Origin: Rhodoferax sp. TS-BS-61-7
GTDB taxonomy: Bacteria; Pseudomonadota; Gammaproteobacteria; Burkholderiales; Burkholderiaceae_C
Assembly: GCF_002943465.1 (NCBI RefSeq)
Contig: NZ_PTQY01000002.1
Span: forward strand, 434,001-498,000
Direction: 5' to 3'
Length of the DNA: 64,000 nt
Both the position numbers and the translations under genes were made by a program. Positions 54,065-63,337 of the stretch are shown here, one piece after another. Under the pieces are notes generated by a model. It saw only the letters and a list, made by a program, of their open reading frames with translations, had not been told where the DNA came from and ran no database searches. Position 1 is the stretch's first letter; the number at the start of each line of letters is the position of its first letter.

Positions 54065-55096
54065 ATGAAAAAACGTAAGGTGCTGTTCGTCGATGAGTCT
54101 GGCGGCGCCTGGCCTTGGGGCAGGCAATTGCGAGAAGAGGGCGGCACCTGGGGACAGAGTGCGTACACGTTCTCGACCGATTGTACGAGGGGGTATGACT
54201 GGTTGGTGGTCTATTCCGCTTGGCCGGATGTGGCGCTGCTGACATCGGTGCCTCACAATCGCCGCATCTTTGTGGCCGGAGAGCCGGAGAGCTTTCACCG
54301 CTATCAGTCTCGGTTCTTGGCGCAGTTTGGGACTGTGATCACCACACAGCGCGGAACGCGACATCCCGGTGCAATCTTCATGCAACCGGGGATCAACTGG
54401 TTTACCGGTGTTCGTTTCCAGGGCGGGGCTGAGCGCTTCCGATCGATGTTGGATTTTTCGGACTTTGAAGCAGGTAATCCGGTCAAGACCAAGCTGTGTT
54501 CCGTCGTTTGTTCTAGTAATGCGGTGACACGGGGGCATCGCCTAAGAATAGAATTTGTAGAGCGATTGAAACAGGAGTTTGGTGATCAGATTGATTTCTT
54601 TGGTCGAGGAACCAAGACGATGGCAGACAAGGATGAAGCCCTGTCCGACTACCGATTTCACATCGCATTGGAGAACTCGGTGCATCAGGACTATTGGACG
54701 GAGAAGCTGGCGGACCCTTTCCTGCGAGGGTGCTTTCCGATATACAGTGGGTGTCCAAATCTGGACGACTATTTCCCGGAAGGTAGTTATGCGCGCATTG
54801 ATCTAGACAAGCCGCAGCAAGCCATTGGCACTATCCGGGAGGTGTTGCGTAGTGAACTAGACTATGCAAGCCTAGATCAGCGACAGGAGGCCAAACGCAA
54901 GATATTGTATGAGTACAACATCTTTGCCGAGCTTGAGAAGCTCTACTCACAGCTGGAGCAGCGTCAAGCACCAAATGCTATTTTGGAAACAAACCTTTCG
55001 ACGCAGCTGTACTCAGACCATGAGATCAAAGATCTAAAGTTCAGTCGGCGCCTGCGTCGTTGGTTTCGCGATCGCTGGGGAGTGTCAAGCCGCTGA
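54065..55096 (+). CDS. Glycosyltransferase family 10 (alpha-1,3-fucosyltransferase-like)
   Basis: This 343-residue protein starts at the ATG at 54065 (MKKRKVLFVDESGG). The C-terminal half holds the GT10 signature: YRFHIALENSVHQDYWTEKL, then DPFLRGCFPIYSGCPNLDDYFP and ARIDLD. GT10 enzymes transfer fucose from GDP-fucose to N-acetylglucosamine, as in Lewis-type LPS of Helicobacter. No GDP-fucose synthesis genes are in the window. Its last 56 bases overlap the end of the converging ligase gene. Confidence 0.82.
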   Translation: MKKRKVLFVDESGGAWPWGRQLREEGGTWGQSAYTFSTDCTRGYDWLVVYSAWPDVALLTSVPHNRRIFVAGEPESFHRYQSRFLAQFGTVITTQRGTRHPGAIFMQPGINWFTGVRFQGGAERFRSMLDFSDFEAGNPVKTKLCSVVCSSNAVTRGHRLRIEFVERLKQEFGDQIDFFGRGTKTMADKDEALSDYRFHIALENSVHQDYWTEKLADPFLRGCFPIYSGCPNLDDYFPEGSYARIDLDKPQQAIGTIREVLRSELDYASLDQRQEAKRKILYEYNIFAELEKLYSQLEQRQAPNAILETNLSTQLYSDHEIKDLKFSRRLRRWFRDRWGVSSR

Positions 55097-56402
55097 ACAG
55101 TGCGGTTAGGAAAAACAGCAGTTCAATAAAATGGCCTGTACAGACTTCGGTGGTGAGGTAGCTGATGACGATCAGTGGAATGGTCCAAACTGTATAGGTG
55201 CTCCAGAAGTCGGTGTGCTTTTGGGCTCGGAGGTAGCTGGCGATCAAGGGCACCCAAACCAGCAATAGCCCGGGTACTCCAAAGCCAAGCGCGAAGTCCA
55301 GCCAGCCGCTATGTGTGGCTCCTCGGTTGTTTCCATCGGGTTTGTGGAAGTCACTCCACTTTTGGATTGCAAGCGCACCAAAAGAGTGGTTGATGAGTCC
55401 GTAGCCCAGCGGATGGTCTTTTAGCAGTTCCAGCCCCGCCCGCGCCCAAGATACTCTTTGGTAGGTGCTGATATCTACCGTAGTGCCGTTTTCATTGTGT
55501 GGGAACGGTGATGTGTTGTCTTTCCAGTTGTTGTGTTGGTCGATTTGGGTGCTAATCTTGTAATCAGCTACCAAGTTTGACCACGCAGGGTTGGTTTCAA
55601 TGTGTTTGTTGGCCGCATAACCAAAGATCAAGAAACCTATCATTATCGATATACCAAGGCCTATGCGGTGCATCTTGACATGGGTACGCCGCCGCAATAC
55701 CGAGATGAGGAATCCACTTGACAGCAAGGTGAACATGGCAAACCCATTCTTGGTGTTGGCGAAGTAGTACATCAGTACGGTTGCTATCAGCCCAGCAAAG
55801 CTGTACAGATACCAGATCGGGCGCTCCGCTCTTTGCAGGGCAGACAAAGCCTTGATGAACATCACGGGGAGCAAGAGGCTGCCAAAAATGACCAGTGGTG
55901 TCTTGCCCAAGTAGGGTGCCATGTAGAAGTTGGTGTGTACCCATTGTCCTGTTTGCGCTATCTCGTAGGCGTAGCGGACGCAGAAAATTAAAGTGGTTCC
56001 CGCGAGGCCCCAAATCAGCACGGACTGGTGGATTCGCTGCAGACGAAGGGACAGGTGTTGTGTGGGGTTGCGTACTAGGACGCCCAAGGCCAGCCCCATG
56101 CAGGCCGCCAGACTGTTGCGCAGCCAGTCACCGGTTAACTCGCGCCATTGCTCTTCATAGTTGCCCGCAAGAAACAACATATGAAAAGTAAGCCAGAGAA
56201 AAAATGAAAACAGCAGGTAAACAGGCCATGCCTGCAGCGTCTTAAGTTGCTGAAAGTGCTTGCCCAAGATGAATAGCGAGGCTACGGAGCCAATGAGCAG
56301 CATAAGATGGCGTAGTCCCATTGTGTTGGGCAGAGGCCATATCGCCAACAGGACGGCGGCAGCAAATACCAGTACAGCTCCGGAGATCTTTGTGTTACCC
56401 AT
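55041..56402 (-). CDS. O-antigen ligase/polymerase (Wzy_C/WaaL family)
   Basis: This 453-residue polytopic membrane protein has ten to twelve hydrophobic helices and one large periplasmic loop (about 285-365). The loop contains NNWKDNTSPFPHNENGT, RVSWARAGLELLKDHPLGYG and, at its end, THSGWLDFALGFGVPGLLL, the Wzy_C signature with the conserved His. Such proteins either polymerise O-units or attach O-antigen to lipid A-core; sequence alone does not separate the two. It is transcribed with the DxD transferase gene, 13 bases upstream. Confidence 0.85.
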   Translation of the reverse strand: MGNTKISGAVLVFAAAVLLAIWPLPNTMGLRHLMLLIGSVASLFILGKHFQQLKTLQAWPVYLLFSFFLWLTFHMLFLAGNYEEQWRELTGDWLRNSLAACMGLALGVLVRNPTQHLSLRLQRIHQSVLIWGLAGTTLIFCVRYAYEIAQTGQWVHTNFYMAPYLGKTPLVIFGSLLLPVMFIKALSALQRAERPIWYLYSFAGLIATVLMYYFANTKNGFAMFTLLSSGFLISVLRRRTHVKMHRIGLGISIMIGFLIFGYAANKHIETNPAWSNLVADYKISTQIDQHNNWKDNTSPFPHNENGTTVDISTYQRVSWARAGLELLKDHPLGYGLINHSFGALAIQKWSDFHKPDGNNRGATHSGWLDFALGFGVPGLLLVWVPLIASYLRAQKHTDFWSTYTVWTIPLIVISYLTTEVCTGHFIELLFFLTALFSGLTLPSDRETNDAGAD

Positions 56403-56415
56403 GGTTTTGAGCTGC

Positions 56416-57303
56416 TTAGGTGCGACCTAGGGCGCGGCGTAACCTGCGCCCCAGTCTGGACGCCAGATGGCCGCCCTCGCTGGGCCAATCCATTTCGCGC
56501 TCCCAGGCAGATTGGTAGGTCACGCCGCAATAAAACTGTGCGAGGTCAGTTTCGCTGAGACCATCCGAACGATCCTTGCGCAGTTGCCAAGCGTAGGCGT
56601 ACATCTTGAAAAATGGCTGTGATGGTATGAGCGGAATAGCGCGGTACTTCAGTAGCGCCTCACCATACCAACGCATTTCGATTGGGTGCTGCACAATCAG
56701 CGCGGCAAAGTTCATTTGGCGGGGCTTGAGGAAATTCTCTTCCAGACTGGCCCATACATCACGATGCCATACGGGACAGTTGGGGCCAAAATTATAAAAC
56801 TTGCCGTCTCGCCCAATTTCTTGTTGAACCTGGATCGACTCCCTGCGGAAGTTGTCGATGACCTTTTGTTTGCGCGCCATGGCGGCGGGAATGAGTACCT
56901 CCCGGCATTCATCGACGACGGTGTATGGCACGCCCTGCACATTCAAGAACTCATGCTGATGAAATGGACGTATGAACTGGCAGTCGGAGTCCAGACACAG
57001 GTAGGCTTGGGCCAGGCCCAGGCGCCAGAACTCGGATTTGACTATTTGCTGCGACAAATACCCTGGGATTGCATTGATTGCATCAAGCGTGTGCATGGGG
57101 TTGCTCAGGATGATGTCTTCGTCAGCAATCAGGGTGACCTTAAGTTCGGAAAGGTATTCCTGAAACAGGGGAAGGTCCGCTTGCGGGCATGACACATAGA
57201 AGGGAATGGCGTCAGCGTTGTATTTTTCAATCGTCAATGCCAAGCGTTTGGCCCGTTTGACATCCACGCGATAACTCTTGCAATAGAGAGCAAAGGGCTT
57301 CAT
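56416..57303 (-). CDS. DUF6492-like putative glycosyltransferase
   Basis: This 295-residue soluble protein begins KPFALYCKSYRVDVKRAKRLALTI, a GT-A-like first strand. A DxD-type motif LCLDSDCQFIRPF (about 102-114) with an upstream SQQIVKSEFWRLGLA and downstream FYNFGPNCPVWHRDVW resemble the DUF6492 group of uncharacterised transferases found in polysaccharide loci. Substrate unknown. Its start overlaps the stop of the deacetylase gene (57300-57303), so translation is coupled in the minus-strand operon. Confidence 0.7.
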   Translation of the reverse strand: MKPFALYCKSYRVDVKRAKRLALTIEKYNADAIPFYVSCPQADLPLFQEYLSELKVTLIADEDIILSNPMHTLDAINAIPGYLSQQIVKSEFWRLGLAQAYLCLDSDCQFIRPFHQHEFLNVQGVPYTVVDECREVLIPAAMARKQKVIDNFRRESIQVQQEIGRDGKFYNFGPNCPVWHRDVWASLEENFLKPRQMNFAALIVQHPIEMRWYGEALLKYRAIPLIPSQPFFKMYAYAWQLRKDRSDGLSETDLAQFYCGVTYQSAWEREMDWPSEGGHLASRLGRRLRRALGRT

Positions 57304-58016
57304 TGCCTACAGTCTTCGTATCGCGTCATGATTTTGGCAGCGAACTGCAACGGGTTTGTGGCCCGCGCCACCATGATCCGGTTGAGCGCATAGGGATTGT
57401 CGCCCGCTTGCGCACGGCCCCTGCGTGTGCTCGTGGCCGTCACGTAGCCTGCCGCGCGCACCATGTCTTCGTGCTCGGGTTTGAACCAGCCGTAGGGATA
57501 GCAGAAATGCCGTACTTCGGCGCCCAGCACATGTTGCAGCTCGTCCTTGGATTGCACAATCTGCTGCTGCGCTGCTTCGTTGGACAGCTCCGTGAGGTTG
57601 GCATGCGTCTGCGTGTGCGAGCCCACGTCCATGCCAGCCCCGTGCCAGGCCAGCCAGTCTTGCTGTGTCATCAGTGGCTTCTGCGCCACTTTCCCTGCGT
57701 CCCAGGCATTTGTACCTCCCACCATGCTGCTGACACCATAGCAAGTCGCGGTGAAGCCGTTGGCTTTTAGCGTGGGCAGGGCGTGGACCAAGTTGTTCTG
57801 GTAGCCATCGTCAAAAGTGATGCCCACCACCTTGCCTTGTTGATCCCCGCGCAGATAGGGCTCCAGATCGCGCATGGACAGGCCTTTGTAGCCCATCAGG
57901 CGCAACATGCGCATTTGCAAGGCAAACGAGGAGGGCGCCACAATGAGTCCGCGCAGCGCCGTGCCACGCGGTGGCGGCTCGTCGATCTGGTGGTACATCA
58001 GGATTGGTATCTTCAT
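57300..58016 (-). CDS. Polysaccharide deacetylase (NodB homology domain)
   Basis: This 238-residue carbohydrate esterase 4 domain has motif 1 GITFDDGYQNN (about 64-74) with the catalytic base and metal aspartates, motif 2 SHTQTHANL (about 133-141) with the metal histidines, and motif 3 FCYPYGWF. It begins MKIPILMYHQIDEPP without a signal peptide, so it may act in the cytoplasm on a nascent glycan or glycolipid, like other deacetylases in LPS/EPS loci. It is coupled by ATGA overlaps to both neighbouring genes. Confidence 0.9.
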   Translation of the reverse strand: MKIPILMYHQIDEPPPRGTALRGLIVAPSSFALQMRMLRLMGYKGLSMRDLEPYLRGDQQGKVVGITFDDGYQNNLVHALPTLKANGFTATCYGVSSMVGGTNAWDAGKVAQKPLMTQQDWLAWHGAGMDVGSHTQTHANLTELSNEAAQQQIVQSKDELQHVLGAEVRHFCYPYGWFKPEHEDMVRAAGYVTATSTRRGRAQAGDNPYALNRIMVARATNPLQFAAKIMTRYEDCRQ

Positions 58017-59746
58017 GTCTGCAACCTCTGCAGGTTGGCGTAGTAGCCGTTGCGTTGAAGCAGGGAGGCATGGTTGCCAGATTCCACGATGCGCCCCTGG
58101 TCCAGCACTACAATCAGGTCTGCGCGCTCAATTGTACTGAGGCGATGGGCGATGATCAGGGTGGTTCGGTTGCGCATGAGGGTAGCCAGCGCATCCTGTA
58201 CCGTGCGCTCCGACTCGGTATCTAGGGCCGAGGTGGCTTCATCGAGGATGAGGATGGGCGCATCCTTCAGTAGAGCTCGTGCAATCGCAATACGCTGGCG
58301 CTGGCCGCCAGAGAGAGCCGCACCATTTTCCCCCGTCAGCGTATCCAATCCTTGTGGAAGCTGGGAGATGAATTCCCACGCATGGGCTGCAACGGCCGCT
58401 TCTTGCACTTTGGTGTCGTCGGCACCGCGCGACTGGCCAAAGGCAATGTTGGCGCGAACGCTGTCATTGAGTAGGACGATGTCCTGACTGACCAATGCGA
58501 TGTGTTCGCGCAGGTTGGTCAGTGCCAGTGTGGCGATGTCGACGCCATCCACCGTGATGCGGCCAGAGTCTGGCGTGTATAAGCGAGGAATCAGCGCCGC
58601 CAGCGTGCTTTTTCCGCCGCCCGACGCTCCTACCAAGGCGATGGTCTGGCCGGGTTGCGCCTGGAGGGTGATTTTGTCCAGTGCCAGTTTGTCGCTGCCG
58701 GGGTAGCGGAAGGACACCTTCTCGAAGCGAATCTCACCCTTACAGTCCGGCAACCTGGCATGGCCTATATCGGCTTCTACAGGTGCATCGAGAACCCCAA
58801 AGACGCTTTCGCAGGCGGCCAGGCCGCGCTGTAGGATGGGGCTGATGGTGGTGAGTTGCTTGATCGGCGAGATCAGCAGCAGCATGGCGGTGATGAAAGA
58901 GACAAAACCGCCCGCCGTGTCACCGGCCTGGCCCATGGAGCGACTCAGCGCCATGTAGATAATGAAGGCGATGGCGATGGAGGCTGTCATATGCGTGATG
59001 GGTGTCAGTGCCGAGGCGGGTACGGCCTCTTTCATCATGCTGCGGCGAAAGCTTTCGGTGACGGCGTGGAAACGCTCTTTCTGCTGCGCCTGGCCGCCAT
59101 AGATCTTGATGACCTTGTTGGCCGCAGTAGTCTCTTCCACGGTGTGGGCTACCGCGCGTAGCGACTCCAGACTCGCCTTGCTGGCCTTTCGTATGCGGCG
59201 GCCAAAGCTTTGGATCAGAACGGCAATTACCGGTCCCACAGTCAGCGTGATCAAGGTCAGTTTCCAGTCCAGGTAGAGCAGATAGGACAGCAGCGCCACG
59301 GCAGTTAACGATTCGCGTACCGCCGTCACCAGTACATTGGTGGCGGCCTGGTTGATGTTGTCCACGTCGTATAGCAGGCGCGCAATCCATTGCGAGGCGG
59401 GCTGGGTGTGAAAGATCTGTGTGGGGGCACCTAACAGCTTGTCGAACATTGCACGCCGCAGGTCTACCACCAAGCGAGTCGAGACCCAAGTCATGAGGTA
59501 GTTGGTCACGAAAGACAGTACCCCGCGCGCCAGAAAAAGTAACACGATGCTGGTAGGTATCAGCCACACCATGCGTGCTTCGGTGGTGCGAAATCCACTG
59601 TCGAGCAAATGCTTAATGATGGCAGGAAACACCGGTTCAGTTGCCGCAATACAAACCATGCAAAGCACGGCGATAGAGAAGGCCTTCCAGTAGGGGCGAA
59701 GAAAGCCCAGCAGCCGCAGATACAGCGTGCGATCTGCTTTAGTCAT
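58013..59746 (-). CDS. msbA: Lipid A/polysaccharide ABC exporter (MsbA-like)
   Basis: This 577-residue half-transporter has six transmembrane helices (residues 20-310) fused to a nucleotide-binding domain. NBD motifs are Walker A GASGGGKST (about 378-386), Q loop LVSQDIVLLND, signature LSGGQRQRIAIARALLK, Walker B ILILDEATSAL and H loop IIAHRLSTI, all intact. MsbA flips lipid A-core across the inner membrane; the position in a core/LPS cluster supports this, though export of another lipid-linked glycan is possible. The start ATG at 59746 overlaps the upstream transferase gene by 8 bases. Confidence 0.9.
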   Translation of the reverse strand: MTKADRTLYLRLLGFLRPYWKAFSIAVLCMVCIAATEPVFPAIIKHLLDSGFRTTEARMVWLIPTSIVLLFLARGVLSFVTNYLMTWVSTRLVVDLRRAMFDKLLGAPTQIFHTQPASQWIARLLYDVDNINQAATNVLVTAVRESLTAVALLSYLLYLDWKLTLITLTVGPVIAVLIQSFGRRIRKASKASLESLRAVAHTVEETTAANKVIKIYGGQAQQKERFHAVTESFRRSMMKEAVPASALTPITHMTASIAIAFIIYMALSRSMGQAGDTAGGFVSFITAMLLLISPIKQLTTISPILQRGLAACESVFGVLDAPVEADIGHARLPDCKGEIRFEKVSFRYPGSDKLALDKITLQAQPGQTIALVGASGGGKSTLAALIPRLYTPDSGRITVDGVDIATLALTNLREHIALVSQDIVLLNDSVRANIAFGQSRGADDTKVQEAAVAAHAWEFISQLPQGLDTLTGENGAALSGGQRQRIAIARALLKDAPILILDEATSALDTESERTVQDALATLMRNRTTLIIAHRLSTIERADLIVVLDQGRIVESGNHASLLQRNGYYANLQRLQT

Positions 59747-60533
59747 GCTGGGACAGTGATGGCTTGGTGGGGGCGCGCCACGCTTTCCCACTCTGAATCT
59801 CAATGGCCTTTACATAGCGGTAAAACGTGCCTTCAAAGTTTCCGACCGCGATGACAAAACCCGCCCATCCATCAAGAAATCCCAGCTTGAAAAGATAGTG
59901 TTTCCAGAACGCCCACTTGGCATGCAACAGTGCAGACCACATGGAGATCTTCTTATGCTTGAGTTTTTCTGCGCCCAAGCTGGAGTAGCGGTTGGCTTTG
60001 TGCATGACTTCTGCCATGTTCTTGAACGGGAATTGCCAAATCGCCTGCCGCATGTGGCCCAGTGGCTTGTCGGATTCGAGGACGTAGCCCTCGTGCACAG
60101 GTTTCTGGTCGTACCGCATGGCACCCTTGCGAAACAGCTGGGGTTGGCGGTAATTGGGATACCAGCCTGAATGTTTGATCCAGCGGCCCATGAAGAAATT
60201 ACGTCTAGGCGTATGGTAAGCGTCCAACGCATCGGGACTCTCGGTCAATTGCCTGATTTCTTTTGCTGCCTCCGGCGTGCACCGCTCGTCAGCATCCAGG
60301 CTGAAGATCCAGGGGTGGGTGCAAGCCGCAATGGCCTGGTTGCGCAAGTCGCCGAAGCCTTTGAATTCGACCTGCACGACACGGGCTCCGAGCTGGACAG
60401 CCAGATCCGCAGTGCCGTCTGTACTCCAGGAGTCCACCACCACGATCTCATCCGCCCAGCGAACACTCTCAATCGCAGCACGCACCTTTTCTGCTTCGTT
60501 GAAAGCGATGATATAAACAGAAATCAATGGCAT
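59739..60533 (-). CDS. Family 2 glycosyltransferase, WaaE/KdtX-like
   Basis: This 264-residue GT2 enzyme begins MPLISVYIIAFNEAEKVR (ATG 60533). The motifs are EIVVVDSWSTDGT (about 29-41), FSLDADERCTPE (about 76-87) and PRRNFFMGRWIKHSGWYPNYRQ with RKGAMRYDQKPVHEGY, the hallmark of the WaaE/LgtF beta-1,4-glucosyltransferase group that adds glucose to inner-core heptose. It is the first gene of the minus-strand operon GT2-msbA-deacetylase-DUF6492-ligase. The 108 bases before it are shared with the divergent GT2 gene. Confidence 0.9.
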   Translation of the reverse strand: MPLISVYIIAFNEAEKVRAAIESVRWADEIVVVDSWSTDGTADLAVQLGARVVQVEFKGFGDLRNQAIAACTHPWIFSLDADERCTPEAAKEIRQLTESPDALDAYHTPRRNFFMGRWIKHSGWYPNYRQPQLFRKGAMRYDQKPVHEGYVLESDKPLGHMRQAIWQFPFKNMAEVMHKANRYSSLGAEKLKHKKISMWSALLHAKWAFWKHYLFKLGFLDGWAGFVIAVGNFEGTFYRYVKAIEIQSGKAWRAPTKPSLSQHD

Positions 60534-60641
60534 GGGGTGATAACATCCGTCCGTGTTGTGAACTTTCTCTGCAGCGCTTGCTCTACTGCAAGCCAAAGTG
60601 TTGTCAACACCCTCCGCGCGAGCGGCCTAGTCTATTCCAAA

Positions 60642-61496
60642 ATGTCTTCTTTCGATCCGATATCGGTGGTGATCACCACCTATAACCGCAGCGACGCCTT
60701 GGCGCTGGTCTTGGATGGCTTGAAGCAGCAAACGGATCGCGGGTTTGAGATTGTTGTCGCGGACGATGGTTCTACCCAGGCGCACCGAGACCGGGTTGCA
60801 CAAGCTTGTGCATCCTCAGGGCTTGCCGCCACCCATGTGTGGCATCCGGATATCGGTTTCACTGCATCCCAGGTACGCAATCTAGGGGTGGCTGCATCCA
60901 AAGGGGCTTACCTCGTCTTTATGGATGGCGACTGTATACCCGATGTTGACTTTATTGCACGCCATCGCCAGCTGATGCAGCTCGGTTGTTTTGTAAATGG
61001 CAGTCGGGTCCTGCTTGGTGAAAGTTTTACCAGGCAGTTGTTGGCTGGTAAAAACGTTATCAGTGCCCGATCTGCGGGCTATTGGTTATGCAGGCGCTTG
61101 AGGGGAGACGCCAGCAAACTCACGGGTCTGCTGCGATTGCCCGATTTTCGGTACCGTTTGCAGCCTCAGTTTGTGTGGAAAGGCATACGCAGTTGCAATA
61201 TGGCAGTCTGGAAATCAGATTACCTGACGGTGAATGGTTTTGATGAGAGTTTTGTGGGCTGGGGACACGAAGACGCTGATTTCGTCCTTCGTTTGCACAA
61301 TGCTGGCTTGATTCGCAAGAATGGATTTTGTGCAACGGAGGTCTACCACCTGTGGCATCCGGAGGCCAGCCGCCTGCAAGAAGGGGTGAATGCCGACAAG
61401 GTTCGGCAGCGCCAGAAGACAGGGCAAGTACGCTCTACCATTGGTTACCAAGAAAGCAAAGACGCTCCCCATGTGGTGGTGCGCAGTTGGGGATAA
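60642..61496 (+). CDS. Family 2 glycosyltransferase with galactosyltransferase C-terminal motif
   Basis: This 284-residue GT2 protein from the ATG at 60642 starts SFDPISVVITTYNRSDALALVL. Metal binding is FMDGDCIPDVDF (about 93-104), and the C-terminal signature GWGHEDADFVLRLHNAG (about 206-222) is that of the Glyco_transf_7C/chondroitin-polymerase-like group, implying transfer of galactose or a hexosamine. It is probably part of LPS core or capsule assembly. tolB begins 7 bases after its stop, so it may be co-transcribed with the tol-pal genes. Confidence 0.87.
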   Translation: MSSFDPISVVITTYNRSDALALVLDGLKQQTDRGFEIVVADDGSTQAHRDRVAQACASSGLAATHVWHPDIGFTASQVRNLGVAASKGAYLVFMDGDCIPDVDFIARHRQLMQLGCFVNGSRVLLGESFTRQLLAGKNVISARSAGYWLCRRLRGDASKLTGLLRLPDFRYRLQPQFVWKGIRSCNMAVWKSDYLTVNGFDESFVGWGHEDADFVLRLHNAGLIRKNGFCATEVYHLWHPEASRLQEGVNADKVRQRQKTGQVRSTIGYQESKDAPHVVVRSWG

Positions 61497-61503
61497 TCGG
61501 AAC

Positions 61504-62769
61504 ATGACGAATAAATTTTTGCTTGCTGTCATCACTTGTTTTGTGAGTCTGCAGGCCGCAGCACAGTTTCGCGTCGAGGTGTCCGGTGTGGGCTTGACCC
61601 AGATTCCCATAGCGGTTCCCAGCTTCAAGGGCGAGGAATCATCACCCCAAAAACTGTCCGCCATTGTGATGGCTGACTTGGAGCGTAGTGGTCAGTTCCG
61701 TGGCACAGACAATGTTGCGGGTCTCTGGGATGAGGTGTCACGCCCCGATATGTCCGCCTGGCGCCAGAGAGGTGCGGATGCATTGGTCACTGGCAGCATC
61801 ACACGTTTGGCCGATGGGCGTTTTGATGTTCGCTTTCGTTTGTGGGATGCGGTACGGACCCAAGACTTGGGCGCGCAAAGCCATGCCGTGGTTGCTGGAG
61901 ATTTGCGATTGGCCGCGCACCGCATCGCTGATTTTGTTTATGAAAAGCTCACGGGTGACAAAGGAACCTTTTCCACGCGTGTGGCGTATGTCACCAAGGC
62001 GGGTAGCAATTACAACCTCTGGGTTGCTGACGCCGATGGGGAAAATGCCCAGAGTGCGCTGAACAGCCCCGAGCCCGTGATTTCTCCATCCTGGGCGCCC
62101 AATGGCAACCAGCTTGCCTATGTATCGTTTGAGTCACGCAAGCCCGTTGTGTATGTCCATGATGTATCCACAGGGCGTCGTCGGCTGGTGGCCAACTTCA
62201 AAGGATCTAACAGCGCACCAGCCTGGTCCCCGGATGGGCGGACCCTTGCGCTGACCTTGAGCCGAGATGGCGGCTCCCAGTTGTACCTGATGGACGCCAA
62301 TGGTGGCGAGCCACGCCGGTTGGCCCAGTCTAGTGCCATCGACACCGAACCGGTGTACACAGCGGATGGCAAGACGATCTACTTTGTCAGCGATCGGGGC
62401 GGTTCACCACAAGTCTATAAAATGTCTGCCACTGGTGGAAACCCCGAACGTGTCACTTTTTCTGGTAGTTACAACATTTCGCCGGCTGTCAGCTCGGATG
62501 GCAAATGGCTGGCCTATGTGTCCCGGGTGAATGGCGCCTTTAAGTTGCATGTGATGGACATAGTGTCTGGCACGGTCAGCGCCATTACCGACACTACTGC
62601 GGACGAAAACCCCAGTTTTTCGCCCAACAGCAAACTGGTGATTTATGCCACCTTGCAGCAAGGCCGCGAGGCGCTGATGACCAGCACCCTGGATGGACGG
62701 ATCAAGGCCCGATTGGCGGGCCAAAGTGGTGATATTCGGGAGCCCGATTGGGGCCCTTTCCAAAAATAA
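61504..62769 (+). CDS. tolB: Tol-Pal system periplasmic protein TolB
   Basis: TolB is the periplasmic beta-propeller that shuttles between TolA and Pal in outer-membrane constriction during division. The 421-residue protein has a Sec signal peptide (MTNKFLLAVITCFVSLQAAAQ), the N-terminal domain with IAVPSFKG and VMADLERSGQF, and a six-bladed propeller with WADADGENAQ, SPSWAPNGNQLAYVSFE, APAWSPDGRTLALTLS, PVYTADGKTIYFVSDRGG and DENPSFSPNSKLVIYA. tolQ, tolR and tolA are not upstream; a glycosyltransferase is there instead. pal follows after 25 bases. Confidence 0.97.
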   Translation: MTNKFLLAVITCFVSLQAAAQFRVEVSGVGLTQIPIAVPSFKGEESSPQKLSAIVMADLERSGQFRGTDNVAGLWDEVSRPDMSAWRQRGADALVTGSITRLADGRFDVRFRLWDAVRTQDLGAQSHAVVAGDLRLAAHRIADFVYEKLTGDKGTFSTRVAYVTKAGSNYNLWVADADGENAQSALNSPEPVISPSWAPNGNQLAYVSFESRKPVVYVHDVSTGRRRLVANFKGSNSAPAWSPDGRTLALTLSRDGGSQLYLMDANGGEPRRLAQSSAIDTEPVYTADGKTIYFVSDRGGSPQVYKMSATGGNPERVTFSGSYNISPAVSSDGKWLAYVSRVNGAFKLHVMDIVSGTVSAITDTTADENPSFSPNSKLVIYATLQQGREALMTSTLDGRIKARLAGQSGDIREPDWGPFQK

Positions 62770-62794
62770 TCTGAAATTTAACAAGGAGTTTTGA

Positions 62795-63334
62795 ATGAAG
62801 CGTATCGTTTTGTCCCTGGCAGTTGCATTGGTTCTCAGTGCCTGCGGTTCTTCTGTCAAGCTGGACAACGTGCCGGTGGAAGACAAATCTGGCGCTACAG
62901 TAGGCACCGCTGCGGATGCCAACAAGGCAGATGGCAGTGGTGTTGCCAAGAGCGGTGTTACCACCGTGGATCTGGATAAGGCCAATCAAGACGCCTTCAT
63001 GAAGTCCACCACCCGTACCGTGTATTTCGACTATGACAGTTTCGTCATCCGTTCTGAATTCCAGTCCGTCATCGAAGCACATGCCAAGTTCTTGAAGTCT
63101 GACAAAGCCCGCAAGGTCACTTTGGAAGGCCACACCGACGAACGTGGTGGTCGTGAATACAACTTGGCGCTGGGTCAAAAACGTGCTGAAGCCGTGCGCA
63201 AGGCACTGGCACTGCAAGGTGTGGCAGACAACCAGCTCGAAGCCGTGAGTTTTGGCAAGGAAAAGCCTGCGGTTTTGGGCAATTCCGAAGCGGCGCTGGA
63301 AAAGAACCGCCGCACCGAAATCAGCTACCGCTAA
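62795..63334 (+). CDS. pal: Peptidoglycan-associated lipoprotein
   Basis: Pal anchors the outer membrane to peptidoglycan. The 179-residue precursor has a lipoprotein signal with the lipobox LSAC (lipidated Cys17), a flexible linker rich in Ala, Gly and Asp (20-65), and an OmpA-like domain: RTVYFDYDSFVIRSEF, TLEGHTDERGGREYNLALGQKRA and AVSFGKEKPAV, with the diaminopimelate-binding Asp and Arg present in HTDERG and NRRTEI. AAGGAG precedes the ATG. It sits between tolB and cpoB in the usual order. Confidence 0.97.
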   Translation: MKRIVLSLAVALVLSACGSSVKLDNVPVEDKSGATVGTAADANKADGSGVAKSGVTTVDLDKANQDAFMKSTTRTVYFDYDSFVIRSEFQSVIEAHAKFLKSDKARKVTLEGHTDERGGREYNLALGQKRAEAVRKALALQGVADNQLEAVSFGKEKPAVLGNSEAALEKNRRTEISYR

Positions 63335-63337
63335 GCC

